Shown: positions 17,256-26,714, counted from the first letter of the stretch. The stretch is DNA of 44,664 bases from Leptolyngbya sp. Prado105 (GCA_025454375.1 JALOOO010000024.1:1-44664); one strand, 5' to 3'. Made by a program: numbers and translations. The notes: generated from the letters alone by a model not told the origin.

Positions 17256-18779
17256 CTATTCTGGAGTCCCATCAGTTGTATGTGAAATGTACCAGGTTAG
17301 CGATCCTCCTGCAATCGTTAAGGCAGCAAGTGCCAAAAACACCGCCCTCAGCCCAAATAAAGTTTCAGAAACCCCCGCCAAGACTAAAGGCAGAGATAAT
17401 GCAATATTCACTGCATTGTTTTGTAATCCGAAAACCTTGCCGCGCATATCTTCGGGAGTTTCTTGCTGAATTGTCGTCTGCATCGGAATGCCGACGAGTG
17501 CTGCAAATGCTCCTAATGCGGCGAGTAGCCCTAAAGTAATCCAGAGATGTGAATAAAAGAATGCAATCCCCGCGAGCGAGGCGGAAATGCCGATCGAGCC
17601 GATTGTCCCAAGTCGCGCATGAGCAAATCGCTGACCAAAACTACCTAGCAATGCGGCTCCCGCTGCCATTCCCACGCCGCCTGCCGCTAATAAAAATCCA
17701 AACTGTGAGGATTTAATCTCTGGCATAACTTCTGCTAACCGGACTGCCAGAACCGCTAAAGCTGCAAAAATCGAGAACAAAATCACAAGCTGAATCAATG
17801 CGCCTCTGACATGGGCGTGATTTTTTAGAAAGCGCAGTCCGTCTTTAATGTCTGCCCAGACATGCGGCTGATCTTCAGGGGCAATCTCCTGCGGTTTCTC
17901 CTGGGTTCGCATCAAGAGTAAGAGAAATCCTGCGATCGTATATCCGCCGCCGACGAGTAATTCTTTGCCAAAATCCGTGCCTCCGCCAAACCAACTTGCG
18001 ACCGTATCTGCCAAAGCCAAAAGCGGTTCTCCTACCGCAAATCCGACAATCACCGATGCCATTGCAGTTGTCGTGTAGAGTGAATTCGCCGATAGTAAAT
18101 GACGTTTTTCAACCACGAGTGGCATAATCGACTGCTCGGCTGGCGCAAAAAATTGCGTCAAGGTTGAGACGAGAAATGTGATGCCGAGCAGTAAACAGAA
18201 TCCAACAGGCAAGCCTTGAAAAGTTGTCCAGCCTTTGGTGAGCCACAGTGTGATCGGCAAGATAAAAACGAGTGCGCCTCTGAGAAAATTTGTCGCGACG
18301 AGTACGCCTTTTTTTGACCAGCGATCGACATACACGCCCGCGATCGAGCCAAATAAAATGGCTGGAATCGTGAAGGCAATCATAATCGATGACACCCAGC
18401 CACTGATCGTCTGCCCTTCAGACTGGAATCGACTGGCAATCAGCGCAATCATCAACACCAAATAGACCTTATCTGAAAGCTGAGAGAAGACCTGACCAGA
18501 CCAGAGTGTGAGAAAGTTGCGATTTTTCAGAACTGGGGCAAATCCTTGCTCAGGTTCTTCGGGAGGTTGTGGCTCTGGAGGCTGCTCTTTTGAGAGATAT
18601 TTTTTCGCCCCGTTGCCGTTGGATTCGGGGAAAAGATTCTCTTTTGGAGTAGACGATCGAGCATTGCCTGGAGGCTGAGAGCGAAACGGCTCCGAGGTCG
18701 GACGCGGATTCAAGTTGATCGCATCATTTTCTAGGGGAGAGGACATCAGGACGTAGTCAGAAGGGGAAGATCGCATCAT
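17256..18779 (-). CDS. MFS exporter (DHA3-like)
   Basis: 507 residues with a ~90-residue hydrophilic Pro-rich N-terminal extension (PPEPQPPEEPEQ), then 12 predicted membrane helices. The MFS loop 2-3 motif is present as GVYVDRWSKKGVL, and ETPEDMRGKVFGLQN matches the later loop of the DHA3/EntS-like family. This suggests proton-driven export of a small hydrophobic compound or siderophore. The ATG at 18779 overlaps the recO stop (ATGA), indicating translational coupling; a second ATG at 18746 would shorten the tail. It is third in a deoC-recO-MFS operon. The substrate is unknown. Confidence 0.87.
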   Translation of the reverse strand: MMRSSPSDYVLMSSPLENDAINLNPRPTSEPFRSQPPGNARSSTPKENLFPESNGNGAKKYLSKEQPPEPQPPEEPEQGFAPVLKNRNFLTLWSGQVFSQLSDKVYLVLMIALIASRFQSEGQTISGWVSSIMIAFTIPAILFGSIAGVYVDRWSKKGVLVATNFLRGALVFILPITLWLTKGWTTFQGLPVGFCLLLGITFLVSTLTQFFAPAEQSIMPLVVEKRHLLSANSLYTTTAMASVIVGFAVGEPLLALADTVASWFGGGTDFGKELLVGGGYTIAGFLLLLMRTQEKPQEIAPEDQPHVWADIKDGLRFLKNHAHVRGALIQLVILFSIFAALAVLAVRLAEVMPEIKSSQFGFLLAAGGVGMAAGAALLGSFGQRFAHARLGTIGSIGISASLAGIAFFYSHLWITLGLLAALGAFAALVGIPMQTTIQQETPEDMRGKVFGLQNNAVNIALSLPLVLAGVSETLFGLRAVFLALAALTIAGGSLTWYISHTTDGTPE

Positions 18780-19684
18780 GGTTTCGGCATCGAATCGGGT
18801 GCAAAACAACTCTCAATCAGCGCAGCAGATCGGATCGGTTGATCAAAATGATACTGAGAATACTGACGGAGCAACTTTTCTAGAGTCAACCAAGTCGCGG
18901 TTGAAAACTGGTCGGGATTGGGAGAGTCAGCCTGGGGAAGCTGCTGAAAGGCTGCCAGTTCAGGGGCGTGAAGCGGCAGATTTAGGGAACGAGACGAGAA
19001 AGACTGATGAGGTGAATGAGTGACTGCTGTTTTAGACGAAGTTGAAGACTCTATTCGATATTCTCCCACAGGTGATTGAACTCGGCGACGGGGAGCCTGT
19101 TCTTCAAGGATGCGATCGAGTTCATCAAGTTTTACGACTCCTCCAACCGCACCGCTAAATCCAGCCTGCGCGTCAGAATTTGCTAGATCGGGTGCGATTC
19201 TGACTCCGGTGATGCAGCATTGATAAACTTGGGGGGCGATTCCCGCGATCGCTAAGAGTTGATAAATCGCATGAATGAACCGAGGCAGAACTTCGAGATC
19301 GCTCGATCGCTCAATTCTGCCGAGATGCTCATTAAATAGATAAAACAAGTCTTCTTGGGGCTGCTCACTCAAAGCCTGCTGAAGCACAAGCTCCGCTAAA
19401 TACTGTCCTGCTGTTAATTTCTTCAAGTTTCGAGCCAAACCCGGATAGGATTCGAGCGTTTCGGCTTGAGTAATTTTGTCTAGCGATCGACCTTTTGCCA
19501 GCATTAATTCATTGACGACGAAGAGTCCACTGCGTCCGCCCAATTTAGAATTTTGCTTGCGTGCCCCCATCGCCACAGCCCGCAATAGCCCAAACTCTTT
19601 GGTCAGAATCGTGACAATCCGATCTGATTCACCGAGGGGCATGGCTTTGAGATTGATCCCGATCGCTTTGTAAGTTCGGCTCAT
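18776..19684 (-). CDS. recO: DNA repair protein RecO
   Basis: 302 residues, somewhat longer than E. coli RecO but normal for cyanobacteria. The N-terminal OB fold is clear (YKAIGINLKAMPLGESDRIV, then GLLRAVAMGARK). The helical core has the AGQYLAELVLQQAL block. Of the usual Cys4 zinc site only CC (YQCCITG) is visible, and the region after it is replaced by a low-complexity stretch rich in Ser and Pro, so zinc binding may be lost. RecO loads RecA on SSB-coated single strands with RecF/RecR. It starts 9 bp after deoC and overlaps the MFS gene. Confidence 0.93.
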   Translation of the reverse strand: MSRTYKAIGINLKAMPLGESDRIVTILTKEFGLLRAVAMGARKQNSKLGGRSGLFVVNELMLAKGRSLDKITQAETLESYPGLARNLKKLTAGQYLAELVLQQALSEQPQEDLFYLFNEHLGRIERSSDLEVLPRFIHAIYQLLAIAGIAPQVYQCCITGVRIAPDLANSDAQAGFSGAVGGVVKLDELDRILEEQAPRRRVQSPVGEYRIESSTSSKTAVTHSPHQSFSSRSLNLPLHAPELAAFQQLPQADSPNPDQFSTATWLTLEKLLRQYSQYHFDQPIRSAALIESCFAPDSMPKP

Positions 19685-19693
19685 TGAGGAAGG

Positions 19694-20380
19694 TTAAGAC
19701 GGGTTCTTATCCAGAGTATCGCGCTGACGCAGTAACTCGACACCTCTTGAGGTTCCAAGTCGAGTTGCCCCCGCCACAATTAAATCTAGAGCCTGCTCAA
19801 CGGTACGGATTCCACCCGCAGCTTTAATTCCGACTCGTTCTTGTGAAATCTCTTTCAGTAAGCGAACATCAGCAACGGTCGCACCTCCTGTCCAGCCTGT
19901 ACTGGTTTTGAGAAAAGCCGCCCCTGCCTCTAAACAAATTTCTGCGGCGGTTCGCTTTTCTTGCTCATTCAGCAACGACATTTCTAAGATCGTTTTGATC
20001 GGGCATCCGGTTGCTTCTCGAATTTCGGCAATTTCTCGATGCACGGCATCCAAATTTCCAGATTTTAGCCAGCCGAGATTGATCACAATATCTAATTCGA
20101 CTGCGCCATTTTCAACTGCGTCTTGCGCTTCGTAGAGTTTGACATTTGAAGTATTTGCCCCAATCGGAAATCCAATCACTGTGCAAACGCGCGGTTGTTT
20201 CGTGTGCAATAGATTTGCAGCTTGTTTGACATAAGCGGGCAGAACACAGACCGAGGCAAATCGGTAGCGATCGGCTTCTTCGCACCATTGCTCGACTTGA
20301 GTGGCAGTTGCGGTCGGTGCGAGGAGTGAATGATCAATAAATGGCGCAATATCAATATCGGGATAAGTCTGAGAACTCAT
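19694..20380 (-). CDS. deoC: Deoxyribose-phosphate aldolase
   Basis: 228 residues from MSSQTYPD at 20380. This is a class I aldolase TIM barrel that splits 2-deoxyribose-5-phosphate into glyceraldehyde-3-phosphate and acetaldehyde. The Schiff-base Lys is in FLKTSTGW and the second conserved Lys in [23 protein letters not shown] is the third signature. The frame extends 5' to 20464 but that segment is not conserved in the family. It is the first gene of the deoC-recO-MFS operon. Linkage to recO has no obvious biochemical reason beyond nucleotide salvage and repair. Confidence 0.95.
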   Translation of the reverse strand: MSSQTYPDIDIAPFIDHSLLAPTATATQVEQWCEEADRYRFASVCVLPAYVKQAANLLHTKQPRVCTVIGFPIGANTSNVKLYEAQDAVENGAVELDIVINLGWLKSGNLDAVHREIAEIREATGCPIKTILEMSLLNEQEKRTAAEICLEAGAAFLKTSTGWTGGATVADVRLLKEISQERVGIKAAGGIRTVEQALDLIVAGATRLGTSRGVELLRQRDTLDKNPS

Positions 20381-20484
20381 AATTATTGTCTTTGAGAAAG
20401 CACCTTTTCTAGGATCGCATAAAACAATCCGCAGCCAGTAACCTGAACTGCGGATAAAAATCACAAGAAATTGAGAATCCTTGG

Positions 20485-20748
20485 CTAACGTGTGCCTAAT
20501 CCTCCACTTGATTTGGGAGGCTCGTTTGGCTCTGGATCGAAGCTAGAGATTAATGGATCAGCCAAACTGCGGATATTGGAACAAATCGGAGCAGGAACAA
20601 CAGAATTTACTGGGCTTTTGACAGATAACGTATCCGAATCGTAGGGCGTACAACTTGCTTCAGCGTGGACGAGCTTCGATCCAACCAGCGTAACTGACAC
20701 ACTCACAGCCAAAGTTGCAGTCAGTGCAGTCTTTAGAAAAGTACTCAT
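20485..20748 (-). CDS. Small secreted protein
   Basis: 87 residues from [10 protein letters not shown] at 20748. It has a strong signal peptide ([21 protein letters not shown], cleavage after VHA). The mature ~60 residues hold two Cys (SCTP, PICSN) that could form one disulfide, and a Pro-rich tail ([13 protein letters not shown]). No family was recognised. It lies 104 bp upstream of the deoC start on the same strand and could share a transcript. Function unknown. Confidence 0.6.
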   Translation of the reverse strand: MSTFLKTALTATLAVSVSVTLVGSKLVHAEASCTPYDSDTLSVKSPVNSVVPAPICSNIRSLADPLISSFDPEPNEPPKSSGGLGTR

Positions 20749-20895
20749 GTTCAGCAACCTATGAAGATAGAGCATCTACAGCGGTGGACTTCCTTAACAT
20801 TCTAAGCGATCGAAATAAAGAAATCCAGTATTTCCACGGTGAGATCATTGATTCTTACATAGGTCAAGGCTGAGAACAGACCAGTATTTATGTAA

Positions 20896-21069
20896 TTGTA
20901 CGGAGGTAGTGGTACTGATTTTGAACATCATGACAAGCCAATCCTAGAAATAGTAGAAACTGTCTATTGCAAATCTGAGCAAGCAGAGATTTTACAAACG
21001 AGAGTGGTTGAATCGTTAGAATGCCCATCTGTCGGAAAAAACTGCGTATTCTACTACTTTATTCGCTAA
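20896..21069 (+). CDS. Possible 57-residue ORF, TTG start
   Basis: A frame starting TTG-TAC-GGA reads as a plausible soluble fragment (DFEHHDKPILEIVETVY, KSEQAEILQTRVVESLE, KNCVFYYFIR). There is no clear ribosome site, and a stop precedes the TTG. It may be a gene remnant in the 450-bp gap 20749-21209 rather than an expressed gene. Nothing else in this gap was recognised, apart from a 15-codon ATG frame at 21154 with AGGAG upstream that overlaps the methyltransferase start region. Confidence 0.25.
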   Translation: MYGGSGTDFEHHDKPILEIVETVYCKSEQAEILQTRVVESLECPSVGKNCVFYYFIR

Positions 21070-21209
21070 AATCTTAGAGGTTTCCGCAGAGTTTATTAAA
21101 AATGCTAGTTTTTCTTTAGACTGCTTCATAAAAGTTAGGAGAATCGCAACAATATGCCGAAAAGCAACCGCAGAAATTACGAGTTCCGAAAAAACGATTG
21201 AAAAGTTTT

Positions 21210-22160
21210 ATGTCAACCGCCAAACAGCGTAAAGGAAATCAGAATCGTAGTCTAGATTTAACAGAGTGCGATCGCGATCGTCTAAGAACTCGATTGAAGT
21301 CGATCAACCTCCTGACTCCTGACTTGAGAGACGAGACTATTCAAGCCGACTGTTTCGCGATTGTCTCTCTGCTTCCGGAGAGATTTGTCGATTTGTTGAT
21401 TCTCGATCCGCCCTACAATCTGACAAAAAATTTCAACGGATTCAAATTTGAGCGGCGCACGGTTGAGTCCTATACCGAATGGCTCAATGCCGCGATCGTC
21501 GAGTTCAAACCGCTGCTCAAACCAACCGCCTCGATTTATATCTGCGGCGACTGGCTTTCTTCGGCTTCAATTTTCACGGTTGCCTCGACTCATTTTATTG
21601 TGCGAAATCGCATTACCTGGGAGCGTGAGAAAGGGCGAGGCGCAAAAACAAATTGGAAAAATTCCAGTGAGGACATTTGGTTTTGCACGGTTTCTAACGA
21701 GTACACCTTTAATGTCGAAGCGGTAAAGCAGCGGCGGCGGGTGATTGCGCCTTATCGTACTCAGGACGGTACGCCGAAAGATTGGCAAGTGACAGAGCAG
21801 GGAAAATTTCGCGATACGCATCCCTCGAATTTTTGGAGCGATATTACGATTCCGTTTTGGTCGATGCCTGAGAATACGGCGCATCCAACTCAAAAGAGCG
21901 AGAAATCGATCGCTAAATTAATTCTGGCGAGTTCTAATCCAGGCGATCTGGTTTTTGATCCGTTTCTTGGCAGCGGAACGACTTCAGTCGTGGCAAAAAA
22001 ACTAGGACGACACTATTTAGGCATCGAACAGAACGAAGAATATTGTTTATTAACCGAGCGTCGTCTGGAATTGGCAGAAACTGATCCAAAAATTCAAGGC
22101 TTCTCAGATGGCGTATTTTGGGAGCGCAATACGCTGGCAATTCAGCAAAAACTTCAATGA
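21210..22160 (+). CDS. Beta-class DNA methyltransferase (amino group)
   Basis: 316 residues from the ATG at 21210; an in-frame TTG at 21198 is the alternative, and neither has a good ribosome site. Motif IV (DPPYNL, about residue 66) comes before motif I (FDPFLGSGTTSVVAKKLGR, about 250), the order of beta-class enzymes that methylate N6-adenine or N4-cytosine. DPPY occurs in both types, so the base cannot be decided here. The N-terminus is basic. It has no recognisable cognate restriction enzyme next to it; the neighbour 70 bp downstream is a Uma2-type nuclease. It resembles the solitary methyltransferases that cyanobacteria keep. Confidence 0.88.
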   Translation: MSTAKQRKGNQNRSLDLTECDRDRLRTRLKSINLLTPDLRDETIQADCFAIVSLLPERFVDLLILDPPYNLTKNFNGFKFERRTVESYTEWLNAAIVEFKPLLKPTASIYICGDWLSSASIFTVASTHFIVRNRITWEREKGRGAKTNWKNSSEDIWFCTVSNEYTFNVEAVKQRRRVIAPYRTQDGTPKDWQVTEQGKFRDTHPSNFWSDITIPFWSMPENTAHPTQKSEKSIAKLILASSNPGDLVFDPFLGSGTTSVVAKKLGRHYLGIEQNEEYCLLTERRLELAETDPKIQGFSDGVFWERNTLAIQQKLQ

Positions 22161-22231
22161 GAATGAGCGTATCGCTGCAAAAATGAGAATCGGTTATCCT
22201 ACAGAAAAGCCTGCGAACTGAGGTACTGATT

Positions 22232-22795
22232 ATGGTTCAAACTCCAATTCAGGCGACAACCCTCGAAGAATTTCTCGCAATGCCTGAGACAAATCCTGCG
22301 AGCGAATATCTTCACGGGCAAATAATGCACAAACCGATGCCTAAAGGAAAACATAGTCGATTACAAGGTCGTCTTGGCAGCACAATCAACACTGTACTGG
22401 AATCTCCTAAGATTGCCTTAGCCTTGCCAGAATTGCGCTGTACATTTGGAGGCGGCTCAATTGTGCCTGATCTAGCGGTATTTCTTTGGAACCGGATTCC
22501 TCTTGATACAACAGGGGATATCGCAAATACTTTTAGCGCTCCGCCGGATTGGACAATTGAAATCCTCTCGCCTGAACAATCTTCAAGCAAGGTAACGGGG
22601 AATATTTTGCATTGTCTTGAGCATGGATGTGCAATGGGATGGCTGATTGATCCTGAGGATCGTTCTATGATTGTGCATCCTGCGGGTCAGCAAGCTATTT
22701 TCTTCAACGCTCCTGATCACGTTATTCTCGTCCCTTCATTTGCTCAAGCCTTTCAACTGACGATCGCAGAACTTTTTGGCTGGTTACAGATCTAG
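22232..22795 (+). CDS. Uma2 family (DUF820) PD-(D/E)XK protein
   Basis: 187 residues, the normal Uma2 length. It starts with the family pattern TLEEFLAMPETNPASEYLHGQI. The core has VPDLAVF (Asp) and DWTIEILSPEQSSSKV (Glu, with Lys later), matching the family form of the PD-(D/E)XK site. YLEHG-like and LIDPEDRSMIV segments follow. Uma2 proteins are very numerous in cyanobacteria and their substrate is not known; a nuclease fold is established, the reaction here is not. It is downstream of the methyltransferase on the same strand, followed by a hairpin. Confidence 0.88.
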   Translation: MVQTPIQATTLEEFLAMPETNPASEYLHGQIMHKPMPKGKHSRLQGRLGSTINTVLESPKIALALPELRCTFGGGSIVPDLAVFLWNRIPLDTTGDIANTFSAPPDWTIEILSPEQSSSKVTGNILHCLEHGCAMGWLIDPEDRSMIVHPAGQQAIFFNAPDHVILVPSFAQAFQLTIAELFGWLQI

Positions 22796-22799
22796 TTCT

Positions 22800-22848
22800 G
22801 CAATGAAGTTCTGTCTCAACGCTGATTCTGAGACATTTATTTCATTGC
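22800..22848. terminator. Hairpin after Uma2 gene
   Basis: GCAATGAA...TCTCA pairs with TGAGA...TTCATTGC, with an internal bulge, directly after the stop at 22795. A transcription terminator is likely, since chlP begins its own region further on. Confidence 0.5.
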
Positions 22849-22973
22849 TGTAATTCTAAATGATCAAAGAAATTGTTAAGCTGTGTTTCAACTTGCCGTA
22901 CTGCGTAACAGATTAGCAAAACAGGCATGATACGATGACTCTCGTAGCTTTTTAAGAAATTGGGAGAAAACCT

Positions 22974-24197
22974 TTGACACTCCGGGTTGCAGTTGTAGGC
23001 GGCGGACCTGCTGGATCATCCGCAGCAGAGACGTTAGCAAAAGCAGGTATTGAAACCTATTTGATTGAACGCAAGTTAGACAACGTAAAACCCTGTGGCG
23101 GGGCAATCCCCCTCTGTATGGTGGCTGAGTTTGACTTGCCAGAAGAGATTATCGATCGTAAAGTCCGCAAGATGAAAATGATTTCCCCGTCCAACGTGGA
23201 AGTCAGCATCGGCAGCACTTTAAAAGATGATGAATATATTGGCATGTGCCGTCGTGAAGTCTTAGATGGCTATTTACGCGATCGCGCCGTTGCTTGTGGC
23301 ACAAAGCTGATTAACGGCACAATGCACAAGCTGGAATTGCCGACGAGTGCAAACGGGGTTTACACCTTACACTATGCGGATCATTCCGATGGCAACTTGG
23401 AAGGGAAAGCAGCTACCCTCGAAGTCGATCTCGTAGTCGGCGCAGATGGAGCAAACTCGCGCGTCGCCAAAGCGATCGATGCGGGCGATTACAATTATGC
23501 GATCGCGTTCCAAGAGCGGATTAGCTTGCCGGACGACAAGATGGCGTACTACGAAGACTTAGCAGAAATGTATGTGGGCGATGATGTCTCCACAGACTTC
23601 TATGCTTGGGTGTTTCCGAAGTACAACCACGTTGCGGTTGGAACCGGAACGATGTCGCCGAACAAAGCCGATATCAAAAAGCTACAGGCTGGAATTCGCG
23701 CTCGCGCAGCGTCAAAACTCAGAGGCGGTAAGATCATTCGCGTCGAGGCGCATCCAATTCCAGAGCATCCCAGACCTCGCCGTGTAGTCGGTCGTGTTGC
23801 CCTAGTCGGTGATGCTGCCGGAACGGTGACGAAATCTTCGGGTGAAGGAATCTACTTTGCAGCGAAGTCGGCACGGATGTGTGCAGAAGCGATCGTGGAA
23901 TTTTCCGAAAACGGTCGTCGGATTCCAACTGAGGCGGATCTGAAGGTTTATCTCAAGCGTTGGGATAGGCAGTATGGTCTGACCTACAAGGTGTTGGATA
24001 TTCTGCAAACGGTGTTCTATCGCACGGATGCAACTCGCGAAGCCTTCGTTGAGATGTGTTCGGATATCGATGTGCAGAAGTTGACCTTCGATAGCTATCT
24101 TTACAAAACCGTTGTTCCAGCCAATCCGCTGGTGCAATTGAAGATTACAGCTAAAACGATCGGAAGTTTGATTCGCGGAAATGCGCTTGCTCCCTAA
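22974..24197 (+). CDS. chlP: Geranylgeranyl diphosphate/chlorophyll reductase
   Basis: 407 residues, the normal ChlP length. FAD motif VAVVGGGPAGSSAAETL, NAD-side GADGANSRVAKA and the C-terminal LVGDAAGTVTKSSGEGIYFA are all clear. It reduces three double bonds of geranylgeranyl to phytyl for chlorophyll a and tocopherol, at the thylakoid membrane. The start is a TTG at 22974 with GGGAGA 8 bp upstream; no ATG fits. It is a single-gene transcript ended by a strong hairpin, convergent with the phytochrome gene. This gene alone marks the host as photosynthetic. Confidence 0.97.
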   Translation: MTLRVAVVGGGPAGSSAAETLAKAGIETYLIERKLDNVKPCGGAIPLCMVAEFDLPEEIIDRKVRKMKMISPSNVEVSIGSTLKDDEYIGMCRREVLDGYLRDRAVACGTKLINGTMHKLELPTSANGVYTLHYADHSDGNLEGKAATLEVDLVVGADGANSRVAKAIDAGDYNYAIAFQERISLPDDKMAYYEDLAEMYVGDDVSTDFYAWVFPKYNHVAVGTGTMSPNKADIKKLQAGIRARAASKLRGGKIIRVEAHPIPEHPRPRRVVGRVALVGDAAGTVTKSSGEGIYFAAKSARMCAEAIVEFSENGRRIPTEADLKVYLKRWDRQYGLTYKVLDILQTVFYRTDATREAFVEMCSDIDVQKLTFDSYLYKTVVPANPLVQLKITAKTIGSLIRGNALAP

Positions 24198-24215
24198 GTT
24201 GTTGAAGCTTGAATC

Positions 24216-24249
24216 GAGCGATCGTGCAGGGTTGTACGATCGCTCTTTT
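24216..24249 (+). terminator. Rho-independent terminator of chlP
   Basis: A 10-bp stem (24216-24225 with 24236-24245) and a 10-base loop, followed by TTTT. It contains a HIP1 core in each arm. Confidence 0.8.
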
Positions 24250-24297
24250 GTGATCTCAATTTGTTTGTAATCTCAATTAGTTTGTGATCTCAATTTG
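24247..24297. repeat. 17-bp tandem repeat x3
   Basis: Three head-to-tail 17-mers (TTTGTGATCTCAATTTG; copy 2 differs at two positions, copies 1 and 3 are identical) sit between the convergent chlP and phytochrome genes. Probably a slippage-prone spacer. Confidence 0.85.
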
Positions 24298-24318
24298 TGA
24301 GTGCGATGAATTTTTGAT

Positions 24319-26655
24319 TTAGTACGGGATTGTGAAGTAGAACGTACTGCCTTCACCTTGAGTCGATTCCACCCAAAGATTGCCGCCATGTCGTTCGACG
24401 ATTTTTTTGGCGATCGTCAAACCTGCACCTGTTCCACCCCCATATTTTGAAGGTCCATGCAGTCGCTTAAAGATGCGAAAGATAGTATCTAAATGGTGGT
24501 CTGGAATGCCAATGCCATTGTCTTTCACATAGATCGTCAAAAGCATTTCTGGTGATCCTTCCTCGTCTACATGTCGCTTACGAGAAGACTTTATCGGTTC
24601 TAAAAAGCCAATCTCGACCCATTTTGCAGCGCGATCGTTGTACTTGATGGCATTACTGATTAGATTCGTGAGTAGCTCGTTCATCTGAACGCGATCGCAC
24701 ATCACAGTGGGCAGAGGGCGAGGAATCCGAATCTCGACATTCGTTTGATCTAAACTGATGCTCAGAATATCGAGAACGGTACGAACCAGTTCATTGAGAT
24801 CGGTTTGCTTGAGATCTAGCTCAATGCGTCCTAAGCGCGAAAAATGCAGCAAAGAATTAATCAAATCCTCCATGCGCTGCGTCAAGCGAACTAAGGTTTG
24901 CAGCTTTGAAACCCCATCTTCATTGAGAATGTCACTATAGTCCTCGATCAAAAAGCTGGAATAGTTATGAATCCCGCGCAATGGTTCTTTTAAGTCATGC
25001 GAGGCAATGTAAGCAAACGCATCAAGTTCGCTATTACTGCGCTCCAGTTCAATGTTGAGTTGAGCAAGCTCATCTGCTTGTCTGAGGACAATGCCAACGA
25101 TCGCACTTCTGAGTTCTAGCACCGCTTCAATCTCGCACATCTTCCAGGCGAGAGATTGCCCTCTCACTGTTTCTTGCCACAGTGCAAAGGATTTACGGGG
25201 CGATAACCGAGTTTCCCCATTGGCTGAAACTTCTACAGGTTTGTTAGGATTTCCGCCCCAATTGACGGTTTTTACGACTTCAGGACGGAACCACAAAATA
25301 TAGTTACGATTGACGCGGGAGATGGCTAAAGCGAGTAGTCCCGCAGCAACCTCTGAATTGAGCGCAGGATACAGTTGCGACAAGGCTGAGGTCGAGAATA
25401 CGTTTCCCTCTAGCTTTGATTCGAGCCAAGTGAGTAAGTCTGAAATTTGCTCGATCGTAGGGGTCTGTCCGAGGGTGTGAATCTGATCATCCCAGCAAAT
25501 TGCTGCACCTTGAGCATTGACTAGTTCTAGAAGCTGGGTTGGCTCATGAATCAATCCATCAATGAGCGTGCTATGTTGAGGAATTACTTCGACAAAATTG
25601 GACTGGATCGACTTCAGTTTCATCTTGTAGTCTAAGTCTTCGTTCTCTTCCTTAGTATTTAGCTCGATCGACATAACTTGCCCCAGAAACTCACAAGCTG
25701 TGCGAAGTTCATAAGTCAGGTACTTTGGCGAATTGTGATGACAAGCAATTAGCCCCCACAATTGCTTATTCTTAATCAGCGAAATTGACATTGATGCCCT
25801 GACTCCCATGTTGTTCAAATACTCAACGTGCATGGGCGAGACACTTCTGAGCGTTGAAAGACTGAGATCAGTGATTTCTTGAGTTACTGGATTGAGGGGC
25901 GGAATGAGGTCTGCGGGTTGGTAATTTACATCCGGAACCAGGCGCAGCCAGTTGAGAACATACAGTTGCTTTGCTTGTTTTGGAATGTCACTCGCGGGAT
26001 AGTGCAGTCCTAAAAAAGACTCCAGTTTCTCGTGTTTTGCTTCAGCAACGACTCGCCCTGCACCTTCTGAATCAAACTGATAGACCATCACGCGCTCGAA
26101 TCCCGTGATCTGCTGGACTTCTTGCACAATCAGATCGCACATCTCACTCAACGTATGAGCATTTTGTAGCTTGTTGATCGCTCCTTTAACAAGGTGATAA
26201 AATCCGAAAAAGTCCGTCTGGTTCTGAGATTGTGATGGCTCTAGCTCTAGAATGAGAGAACCTGCAAATCGATGAATAATGCCATCAAACAGAGTAGAGC
26301 CGATGAAGAGCTTGAGGGGATTGACGCGATCAAAGTCCTGTGAGAGACAGGTTGAGATCGTATTGATCTGCTCTGGATTTAATAAGTAGCTTAAAGGCTG
26401 TTTTAGAAGTTCTTCAGGCGATCGATTGAACCATTGAGCGCTATTGCTACTAATCTGCACGATCGTCAAATCAGGTTCACTCAAGACCAATAGTACGCCA
26501 TGTGGCTGAATCTTACCTGGAATGTGGATCGCTTCATGATCGCAATTGCTTAAATCGATCGACTCAGGTGGGCGAGCAAATTGCTGGTGTAGCATAGCGG
26601 TAACGCGGCGAGGGATTCTCTCACGTATTCTATCGGCTTCTGTCCATCCTGGCAT
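24319..26655 (-). CDS. Biliverdin-type phytochrome histidine kinase
   Basis: 778 residues: PAS (about 35-140), GAF (160-335), PHY (350-530), HisKA with His553 (ASHDLKEPLRG), then HATPase with NLISNAIKYND, KDNGIGIP and GGGTGAGLTIA. Cys38 sits just before HEAIHIPGKIQPHG, the bacteriophytochrome biliverdin anchor. At the Cph1-type anchor, Met275 stands in place of Cys (VSPMHVEYL), so the chromophore is probably biliverdin. PASDIP in GAF and PRKSF in the PHY tongue are intact. It is a cytoplasmic red/far-red switch. ATG 26595 is an alternative start (Cys18). It is divergent from the Rcp1-like gene by 59 bp. Confidence 0.94.
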   Translation of the reverse strand: MPGWTEADRIRERIPRRVTAMLHQQFARPPESIDLSNCDHEAIHIPGKIQPHGVLLVLSEPDLTIVQISSNSAQWFNRSPEELLKQPLSYLLNPEQINTISTCLSQDFDRVNPLKLFIGSTLFDGIIHRFAGSLILELEPSQSQNQTDFFGFYHLVKGAINKLQNAHTLSEMCDLIVQEVQQITGFERVMVYQFDSEGAGRVVAEAKHEKLESFLGLHYPASDIPKQAKQLYVLNWLRLVPDVNYQPADLIPPLNPVTQEITDLSLSTLRSVSPMHVEYLNNMGVRASMSISLIKNKQLWGLIACHHNSPKYLTYELRTACEFLGQVMSIELNTKEENEDLDYKMKLKSIQSNFVEVIPQHSTLIDGLIHEPTQLLELVNAQGAAICWDDQIHTLGQTPTIEQISDLLTWLESKLEGNVFSTSALSQLYPALNSEVAAGLLALAISRVNRNYILWFRPEVVKTVNWGGNPNKPVEVSANGETRLSPRKSFALWQETVRGQSLAWKMCEIEAVLELRSAIVGIVLRQADELAQLNIELERSNSELDAFAYIASHDLKEPLRGIHNYSSFLIEDYSDILNEDGVSKLQTLVRLTQRMEDLINSLLHFSRLGRIELDLKQTDLNELVRTVLDILSISLDQTNVEIRIPRPLPTVMCDRVQMNELLTNLISNAIKYNDRAAKWVEIGFLEPIKSSRKRHVDEEGSPEMLLTIYVKDNGIGIPDHHLDTIFRIFKRLHGPSKYGGGTGAGLTIAKKIVERHGGNLWVESTQGEGSTFYFTIPY

Positions 26656-26714
26656 CTCTTGAATTTGAATCGAATAAAAGTTATACCTAGGGTTGCGAAG
26701 CTTAGAATGTCATC

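Noticed and set aside
21210..22795. Classical restriction-modification system
   Set aside because: Uma2 is not a known restriction partner, and no specificity subunit or REase was recognised.
24247..24297. CRISPR-like array
   Set aside because: Repeats are 17 bp head to tail with no spacers.
24319..26655. Cph1-type (phycocyanobilin) phytochrome
   Set aside because: The GAF Cys is replaced by Met and the biliverdin-type Cys is present near the N-terminus.
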